Source: Rhodamnia argentea
Lineage: Eukaryota > Streptophyta > Magnoliopsida > Myrtales > Myrtaceae
Length of the DNA: 64,000 bases
Assembly (NCBI RefSeq): GCF_020921035.1
Contig: NC_063155.1
Span: 5,503,001-5,567,000 of the forward strand
Direction of reading: 5' to 3'
Made by a program: the position numbers and the translations under genes. Position 1 is the first letter of the stretch; every line of letters begins with the position of its first letter. Shown piece after piece: positions 55,988 through 64,000 of the stretch. A model generated the notes under the pieces. It saw only the letters and a list, made by a program, of their open reading frames with translations. It had not been told where the DNA came from and searched no databases.

Positions 55988-57686
55988 CTATATTCCAGAT
56001 AAATCTTCATTAATATAGTCATTCCACATTTCAGTAGCAACAGAATCACGCAATTGCAAAGACATTTCTAAATCTTCTGACACAAAAGGAAAATCCAGGT
56101 CCTGGGTCTCAAAGAGCATTGGCTGTTCTACCTCCACGGAGGGCATCGACTCATCCATTTGTATCACATCTCCATGCTCAAACATTCTAAAAAGCCAATC
56201 ATCCGGTTTCTCCCTACGTATGTAATTGTGAATAGCGCAAGCAGCCACGACCAACTTTACTTGTGTCTGCAATGGATAAGGAGGAGTTGATGTCAAGATC
56301 GGGAACCTGGCCTTCAAAGTGCCGAAGATGCGATTTGTGACATTTCTCAATAATGAATGCCGATGATTGAACAATTCTTTCGCATTCTGCGGATGATGAT
56401 CCCTTGGAAATCCACTCAACTGATAGGGTACATCATGATATGGGGCTACAAAACCTGGCAGATTTGCATACTTGGTGTCCACCAGGTAGTACCTGCCTGC
56501 ATTAGTTTAAATGGCATGACAGTGTCCAGAGCTTAAATAAACATACGACAAGACACCTCTTATAAGAAAGAATTGACCAGAGAGTTGTCAATAGATTCTC
56601 AATGAGAAAAGAATGACATAAAATATACTGTAAAGTAAGAGACTAAGATTCTTTTTGTTTTAAGTAAATGCAACTGCAGGTTGTCCAACGAAACTAGTAG
56701 TTAAGCCACAAGTTCCTTTTATGTATAAAGTACCTTCAGGGACCTGCAATTTGTTACGCCTTGTGAGAGCAGAATGTAGGACTCGCAATTCGGATGCTGA
56801 GCCCTCCCACCCAGCCAAGACGTAATGAAACTTGAGGTCAAATGAGCAAGCTGCAAGCACATTTTGAGTAAGTAGACTGTTTTTATTGCGGAAAGGTCCT
56901 TGTTCATCTACAGCTACCATCACTGGGAATTGTATGCAATCGACAGCTCCGACACAGTCCTAAAAAACAAAGATTCAAAGTAATACAGATCAAGGGCTGG
57001 AAATTCATGTCACCTGTCATATTCAAACTTCGTAGTTTGCCAAGTCATTTCATTGAAAGACCCTATATTTATGCAAACTATACTTTAAAAGTTATGTGCA
57101 TTAACTTTATCACATTCAGGTTCGCCCAATATGTGCAAATTTATGTCAGAATTGGTCAGCCCTGGATAACCGTTAAGAACAAAAAATCAAAGACAATACT
57201 TGCTGGCCTTCTCGAAAAAGTGGACCAACTTGAGGGAACAACTACCTTGAAATAAGGATATAATCTGGGATTTTCCTGGACTTCTTGAGGGACATCACTT
57301 CCTGGAGGCTGAAAGAAATCTAACGAAATTGCCACAATCGCATTCAAGACATTGTTGAAATGTCGACTAATGGTTTCTCCGGAGTACCTAAACAATTCTT
57401 GAACAGCTCGTGTCCGTAGGTTATGGCCTATTATGAACAAGAATATGCCCAACTGCTCCTCAATCTTGATTTTGTTCGTATGGCGCAACAAACCTCTCGA
57501 TTGCAAAACGTCGCACAATTTGTAGAACACGTTCTTATCCATCCGAAAATTGTCCAAGCAATCTTCATTCTGACCATTAAGTACTTCATCCACAAACTTG
57601 GGCCCATTAGATGCTACACTGGGCGATAGTGCTTTCGGCATAGGATTTTCGAAGCCGCCATCCTTCTCATCGTCAGAGCTTTCCAT
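55988..57686 (-). CDS. ALP1/HARBI1-like protein, probable domesticated Harbinger transposase, 391 residues
   Basis: Three exons on the minus strand: 57686-57246, 56959-56734, 56496-55988. Both introns are GT-AG, and the total of 1176 nt is in frame. Residues about 40-147 resemble the helical N-terminal domain of plant ALP1-like proteins (VFYKLCDVLQSRGLL, EEQLGIFLFIIGHN, YSGETISRHFNNVL). The DDE_4 nuclease fold follows: CVGAVDCIQFPVMV, QNVLAACSFDLKFHYVLAGW, EGSASELRVL, YYLVDTKYANLPGF and SLLRNVTNRIFGTLKARFPI. The first acid (GAVD) is kept. The second is Glu where GSASD/AHD is usual, and the NVIER glutamate is replaced (NVTNR). Spliced structure, intact frame and lost acids fit domestication, as in Arabidopsis ALP1, a PRC2-associated protein. 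No TIRs were found around it. The nuclear role is inferred. Confidence 0.85.
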
Positions 57687-58330
57687 GACACAAAAATAAT
57701 ACCCTGTAAGATCTTTCAAACAAAAAACACGTTCAAAAACTTGTTCCTTCGAGCATGTGCATATATCACATACTTCCACGACCACGAGTAACCAAAACAT
57801 GATCCCGGCATCAAACAATATTTCCCTCAATCTACCACATTGATAGGAGATGCAATGTGATAAGCGCATAGAGAATACAAACAACGAGGCAATTGCCAGT
57901 CCTACACAGATTTAATTACTTCTCGTTCTGTGAATTGAATCCGCACCTGATAGTGTCGATCAACCGTTTGCTTCTTTGCCTCTGAGAACAAACGAGCGTA
58001 AAGAGACCGCCTTTTGGGTAGAAAGAGCCCTTCAAGCCTCTGGGTTTTGCTCAGGGACTCCCACCGGGCGTCGCAGACATCGCCGTGCGGGTAGAGGACG
58101 GGGAAGTGAGCGCGTCCGAGCAACCAAACCACACACGCACCCTTGAACTGTGAACGATTATGAACATAGCGGATCAGGAAGATGATCAAGAAAGACGGGT
58201 TCGGGCCCAGTTAGCCCATAATCGCAGATAAATTATCGGAGCGGGTCTAGGTGACGGGCCAACGTTGAGCCCGCCCGTTTACAGTTTGGGCTTTGGTGGG
58301 CCGCCAGTCATAAAGCCCGTTTCTCTAAGA
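57687..58330 (-). promoter_or_regulatory. 5' leader and promoter side of the ALP1-like gene
   Basis: On the minus strand, 58189-57902 is a GC-richer open frame (95 codons) with no domain. It probably belongs to the untranslated leader or an upstream exon. A frame from 57884 continues into the coding exon without a stop, so a longer N-terminus is possible, but it is hydrophobic and unlike the family. Confidence 0.35.
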
Positions 58331-60040
58331 GAGTCCCATTTCGAATGGCCCCTCAAAAAGACTGATCGACTCTGCTTCTATTTTCCCTCCATTTTCTGCC
58401 CATGATCCTGCTTCCGTTCAGTTGTATTAAATTTAGATAAAAGTTACAGTTAAATAAGTTTCGTTTTGTATAATGGACCGTGCTATTTGTCGAGCATACT
58501 TGGTACGGTAATGTTTAATTTTCAAAATCTTGATCACATCTAGAAGGACGAAAAATCAGCATGCTTGGAAAATTTATAAAGTTTGCTCGAGCAGTTGCTT
58601 AACAAGCACCACGGAATGCCCGTAGTGAAGATTTTATTTGAACATCTCACGGATTTAACAACCGAGACTTTTCAACGACGAACTTTCAATCAATAGATAG
58701 TCTAAATGCTACAAATTGCATGTTCAAATCATGGTCTGTCTCCCGCCAATAATTCCTTTCGGGGGGTCATATCCGCCTCCATGTAAATTGAGCATTACAG
58801 TGGCACATGAACGGAACGATTTGTATGCAATCCTAAAGACTATATAGGTCAAATAAAAAAATTAAAAATACTCGTATCATTTATTTATTTATTTTAAAAA
58901 AAAGTTTGTGTACTTCCATTCTCTTATTTGTGCTGAGAAAATGTGTGAAACTTCCTTCTTTGTCTGATTAAGACAATGTGAGGTGCCGGAATGGAGACGG
59001 CAAAGGTGGCAAATTATGTATGAAGCTTCCTACCCATTGTCTTTTTTATGAGACAGGATTGAAGTTGCCACCATCATAACTTGGCAGAGTCCTGTATATT
59101 CTATGGTACTAACACATGCAGGTTCCTCTCACCCAAAGCATCTTTGTCTTTTTTTTTATTATTATTTACTTTTTTAGGTGTCCCGGTCTTCTTCTTCTTC
59201 TTCTTTTTTAGAAAGGAAATTTTTCATTTCACTTCAAAAAAGGGATATATAATTTCACAATAAATATGCAAATTAAACAAAGTAAGTAAATCTGAAAGAT
59301 AACAACTAAGCACGGCTCGCAAAGACTAGCTCATTCCGGATCTATCATTGCATCAAAGCATAATCGATGGCCGATCACTAAATCTTGCATCAACATTAGT
59401 TGTGAGCACACACAAAGATTTCCTTATCTAGTAGCTATGACTTTGCTAAAAGGTGGTGTACGCTTAGGTTTGGTGTCTCCAACACCATCACCGTATAAAA
59501 ATGACAACAACGCCAATAGATTGAAAGAGCATAGAAAACGTTTTGCAAATCCCAGGTTTATTTCTAAATCGGAATAGAAAGGCACCCAAAACTAAAATTA
59601 TTCTTAGATTGAGAGGAAAAAAAACCTATCAAAAAGATATCATTTGATCACAAAATCACTTTCAGATAAGTCGATTGCTAAGGCAGCAATAGAGGAGATA
59701 CATAGGCTTGCGGAATGCTCAACTATATGAAGCAAATATCGAAATTGAAGTGAGCAAGCAAATTCGGAATAGTAGATTCTTTCGAAATACTCAAGTTTCA
59801 AACTTATGTGCTCACAAAATAAAACTCTCCACGTGAAAAGTTGACCACGTCTCGCAAAATCTACAAACATCTTGACAATGAAGATATAGAGAGATTGAAA
59901 AACAAAAGAGGCCGGGGGCGGGGGGGGGGAGGGGGCGGTCCCTCAAAAAAGTGCTACAGAGGAGGAAGCTTGGCAGTGGTTTTCGAAGGGAAGATAGAAA
60001 AAGTTGGCCTGTACTCAAAATTAAGGCAAAAGGAAGGGAA
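58331..60040. other. AT-rich intergenic region
   Basis: Poly-T and (TTC)n tracts near 59150-59210 and a G-run at 59913-59936. No gene is supported. Confidence 0.4.
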
Positions 60041-60048
60041 AATAATAT

Positions 60049-60438
60049 AAATGGTCTATAAACTTTGACTCAATGTATTATTTATAAATTTTTAGTTTGT
60101 TTAATATGGTGCATGAACTTTAACGTGATATAAAATTTTCCTTGAACTTTCAAATTATTTTATGTTATCCCTAGACTTTTGATTAATATCCTACTTAGTC
60201 CATTGACAATATGGAAATTTCCAATGTTATCATTCCATTACTTTAAGCTCAATGACGACATTAAATGTTTCCATATCGTTCATGGACTAAATTGAACATA
60301 TACCAAAAGTTCATCGACTACATTAGATGAATTAAAAGTTCGGGGATGGCAATGCGTAGTGAGTTAAAATTTAGGTACCATACTTAACAAATTAAAGGTT
60401 TATGGATGATATTGCATATTGGATTAAAGTTTATAGAT
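60049..60438. mobile_element. Long-TIR non-autonomous element
   Basis: The left arm GGTCTATAAACTTTGACTCA and the right arm in reverse complement (CATCTATAAACTTTAATCCA) are inverted copies extending for about 80 bp. The arms are built of repeated AACTTT..GTTAA-type units. It abuts MULE-like copy 4. Confidence 0.55.
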
Positions 60439-60782
60439 GAAAAATTATCAAAAAAGTCATAAATCTATTGCAATTGTGTCAATTTAGTCCTAAACATTTT
60501 GAATTCATGCCAATTCAGTCTATTTGGCTTGTCGATACCGACGTAGATAATTTCTAATAATATTTTAATACTGTTCAATTTATACGGTTATTTGTTTATA
60601 ATTTTTAATAATTTTTTTCCTATCTTTTTATATATTTTTTTGTTAGGGTCGGCAGTAGGTGGCCGGCCACCGGACTGAATTGACATAGATGCAAAAGGTG
60701 TATGACTGAATCGATAAAAAAAAAGTTTAAGATTAAATTGACATAATTACAATAAGTTTATAATTTTTTTGATAATTTTTTT
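60439..60782. mobile_element. MULE-like long-TIR element, copy 4
   Basis: Same arm motifs as the copies at 6821, 15588 and 16263: AAAATTATCAAAAAAGTCAT, TTGTGTCAATTTAGTCCTAA and the inverse ACATAATTACAATAAGTTTA. The GC-rich centre is much reduced. A 9-bp duplication is not clear. Confidence 0.6.
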
Positions 60783-63486
60783 ATTTATGAATCATTTATA
60801 TGCGGACGGGTCTGGTGAGATATCCTTCTCTATCTACTTACTATCCATCAGACGTTTCCAACTAGGAGACAAAAAAATGTAGACTTGACACGCGAAAGTG
60901 AAGCCGAAATACACTGACATGATTTCCTTAAGATAAAGGTGGAGCATAAGATTCATTCTATCTCAACCGAGGCGAATGATGTTTTTATTGTAGAGACATT
61001 CAAATAAAAATTTAAATCTGACACTTGTAAAATCAAAAGAACGCCTAGATAAATATTTTCTAAATTATGTGACATCGTACCTCGAAACACCTAAAATTTT
61101 CACCACGTTTGATACGTAGGTCCATATACGAATTTTTTGTAATTTTTGAAAACTCGTATATCGTTTCTAATTTTAGAGAGATTTTCTTTTTGTGTCTTCA
61201 CTAAAATCCTAACACAAATAATTAGTTTCGTTCCACGAAAGTTTGAGTTCCTTTTCCTAAATCAACTTTCAAACATTACCTATATTTTCGAAATTACAAA
61301 AAAAAAAAAAATCTTCCTAATCCGACCGTATTTAATTTCTTCCCACAGCGCAAAGTGTAAGCTCTTTTTCCGATTTTAAGATCAACGAACTATCTACATG
61401 TGACCCAAAAAAAAAAAAAACTACATGATTCCGATAGTAGAAGAATAGCAGCATTTCTAGGAGCAAGTAATGTAACAAGTTGTAACATACATCGGGCCAC
61501 CAAAAACATAAACTTTTTAATTTGGTGTTCTCGTTGGATATTTCAATGGTTTTTACGTTGTTATTGATGCAATCGTTTTGTAATGGCTTTAGTGATAATT
61601 TGACCAAGCCAAGGCCATCAATTTGTTACTGTTTTGATTGATTGATTTTTTCAATCAATCTGTAACCGCTTTGATTTGATTGATTTCTTTTTAACTTTCT
61701 TGTTTATGTGCTTATAAAAATATTTTATTTTACAATAAAATCATAAAAAATAAGAGATATTCGATTATCTTCTTTCTCTTTATTTAGCTGGGTTTTACGT
61801 TAACGCCGTTGTTCTTGCTCCCTTTGTTATTTCGTGCGGAATATCGAGGAAGATCCGTTGTATCCTAGAAGGATAGTCGCTAGAGCCTTACGAACCGAGT
61901 TATGCACTCCTAGAGGCAAAATGCTTGCACTTCTCAGATATTCTCGACCTTATTTTCTTATCTTCTTTTACGTATTTCCAACAATTGTTATTTTTTCATA
62001 GAATTTACTATTTTTTCCAACATTTCCAGTCTTTTATCGGGTTCGATCTATCACAACATCTATAAATCTAAGGGCCTACTTGCTTGTAAATTTTGCGGAA
62101 CTAGAATTTTCGGTTTCATCTAATTCGAGAGTATTCGAAATCCTTTATAACATTCAAACATGGATATACATGATCGTATGTAGTTTCTTCGCAAAATTTC
62201 CAACCTCCAATAAAATAACATAATTTTCTGACAAAAAATAAAAAAATAAAATAAAATACTTTATTCTTCATGTTCAGATAAGATGACGGTGCTGAGCTGG
62301 CGTCGTGAGTTAGAAACGGAAAATCTCTCATCGTCGGTGCCACGTCAGACGCGTGGAAAAAGGAGGAAATATTCCATTGCTGTTCGTCGGTGGGGCCCAA
62401 CGCCGACGCCAGCTTGCTGCTTTCGCGTGCACGTTCGGTTCGTCCCGTGCACTGGTAAAACGACAAGCGGTTTGGGATATTATTTCTATATTCCATTCGC
62501 CCGACGATAAAAATCTTATTTTACGTGCCTAAATAATATTTAAATATAACCGGTATTTCACGTGATCCTTGAAAAGGCTTAGAATGTAACATGCCAAATG
62601 GAGGAATGCGCACGTTAAATCACTCGAGGGGGCGGCCTATTTTTCGACCCTAAATTATAACCTCGGAAGCATCGGCATTCTTCGAAAGCCTTCGTCGAGT
62701 CCGACACCTTTCGATATGCGATCGATACATGATCAGCGGCCCCCGACATGCCAACGAGATGCGAGTCTAGCATCTCGAGTCTCCCGACAACCCATCTTGA
62801 CACGCACAAGATCAATTTTAAGCATTTTCAATAAATTATAAATCCAAATGTTAATTTATAAAAAATATATATACTTAAGTCATATACATAACCATCCTCA
62901 AATCAATATACCGGAAAGCAAAAGAAATAAATTAATCGTGAATTCCTAATAAAAAAGAAGAAGAAATACTCATTATCGAGATATTTTACACATGATATAT
63001 ACAAATATATATTTAATATATAACATGTCGAAATTTTTTATTTTTTGAGAAATGACATGTTGGCATGTCATGACGTGTCGTGTCGCGACACGTGTCGATT
63101 TCGGCGCTACTTAGATCGTAGTAATATCCACATCTTATGTTTGACGCACCTTTTCGTTGTTGTCTTTCTTGTTATTCGATTGTCCGGTAGGTGGGGTTTA
63201 CGACAACGTAGGACATTTCCTTGGCGGACTCTTATGACAATTTAGACTTTTTGGAAACATAATTGATTGGGCTGACCTATCGTCTATCATGCCTTTACTC
63301 TGATACTGAAAAATTGGTGATGATTTATGTTTGTCAATTTTGAACTAATGACCCAATCATTTCCCATTGCAAAGCACGCGCGTGATAGTTATTTTGTTTC
63401 TGAAATCAATTTCTAGCTTTCTATTTTTAGTTTATGGACGAGTTTCTAAGCATATAAATGCGGTTGATACCGATACAAAATTTATT
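60783..63486. other. AT-rich intergenic region
   Basis: No gene is supported. A 66-codon minus-strand frame at 62815-62615 lies in a GC-richer patch but matches nothing I know. A perfect 12-bp palindrome GTGTCGCGACAC lies near 63080. Confidence 0.4.
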
Positions 63487-63765
63487 CGTTTGGTAACAAC
63501 ATGAAATTTCTAGCTGCCAACGGTCGGTGGACGGCGATCGATGGACGGGCGAATGACGACCAACGGACGGGTGAACAGCAGCCCCGCGGATGGCGACATG
63601 GATGAAGGAGAGAGAGAGAGGGAACGAGCGATGGGAATAATTCTCATTTCTCATTTCTGTTTTAGAAACGGAAAAAATTTTAAGTTCTCATTTCTGCTGC
63701 AAACCTATTTTTGAAACAGATTTTTGTTCCAAAAAAAGAAAAATAAATTTGTGTAGCCAAACGGA
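63487..63765. mobile_element. Possible MITE with CGTTTGGTAACA-type ends
   Basis: CGTTTGGTAACA at the left is mirrored by CGTTTGGCTACA at the right on the other strand. Repeated TTCTCATTTCTG motifs and a GC-rich centre lie inside, reminiscent of the element at 2802. Target duplications were not found. Confidence 0.3.
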
Positions 63766-64000
63766 TTTCTGTTCCAAACCTGTTTAAAAAAAAAAAAGAT
63801 TTGGAATTAGCCCTTTTCAAAATCATATCCCGAAAGGATATATTAAGATAAGAGTAATGCTGCACGTATTCGGACTACACCGAAAAATCTTAGCAGCAAA
63901 CAGATATGCCAAATTTAGGATTGAAACAAGTTTTGTTGATGATTAGATGTTTGACTTTCATATTAGCTTTGCGATATCTATTGTTGCAAAAAAGTATTGG

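Noticed and set aside
55988-57686. An active PIF/Harbinger transposon around the ALP1-like gene
   Set aside because: No TIRs or TTA/TAA duplication recognised near its ends, no MYB-like partner ORF, and the catalytic acids are altered.
61620-61690. GATTGATT repeats as a regulatory palindrome
   Set aside because: Short AT-rich simple repeat of a kind expected by chance in this region.
1-64000. tRNA, rRNA or CRISPR arrays
   Set aside because: No cloverleaf-capable tRNA gene, rRNA segment or regularly spaced repeat array was seen; A/B-box matches belong to SINE-like sequence.

Overview
The window is nuclear DNA from a flowering plant, most likely a woody eudicot. The genes have GT-AG introns and are recognisably plant proteins: two PORR-domain organelle RNA-binding proteins, an LRR-EDR1-Raf-like kinase, SURF1, an ALP1/HARBI1-like protein and a PADRE/DUF4228 protein. 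The space between them is AT-rich and full of class I and class II transposon debris. The long-TIR repeats would be compatible with a Myrtaceae-type genome, but that is a guess from memory, not something the sequence proves. No bacterial, organellar, CRISPR, rRNA or tRNA gene content is seen.

Layout. 0.3-1.7 kb: PORR gene 1 (+). 2.8-8.2 kb: transposon block with a PIF-like MITE, a 3.0-kb hAT element carrying a broken BED/hATC transposase (-), a MULE-like long-TIR element and a second TIR element. 9.0-14.7 kb: an almost complete L1-type LINE (+) with 13-bp target duplications and a poly-A tail. 15.5-17.0 kb: a duplicated copy of the 3' end and downstream flank of PORR gene 1, cut by two MULE-like elements. 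17.9-21.7 kb: two direct copies of a repeat of about 1.3 kb flanking a small chloroplast-type membrane protein gene; one copy carries a SINE. 23.6-30.8 kb: an 11-exon kinase gene (+). 31.9-37.0 kb: a pile-up of LINE fragments with an internal inversion and a hAT element inserted inside an RNase H fragment. 38.2-39.5 kb: PORR gene 2 (+). 44.4-47.9 kb: SURF1 (+). 50.6-51.1 kb: PADRE/DUF4228 gene (+). 51.8-52.5 kb: a two-exon gene of unknown function (-). 56.0-57.7 kb: ALP1/HARBI1-like gene (-), probably a domesticated Harbinger transposase. 58-64 kb: AT-rich repeats with no gene I can support.

The genes do not form a pathway. Three products are probably organellar (two PORR proteins, SURF1), one is probably plastid (19.6 kb), one is a cytosolic signalling kinase and one a probable nuclear transposase-derived protein. 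The strongest unusual signals are structural. Three local duplications each contain later transposon insertions whose uninterrupted site survives in the sister copy, so insertion order and exact boundaries can be read inside one window. A LINE has its RT segment inverted between its RNase H and endonuclease parts. A PIF/Harbinger-derived gene seems to have lost the catalytic acidic residues while keeping an intact spliced reading frame. I found no convincing evidence of an undescribed multi-gene system.
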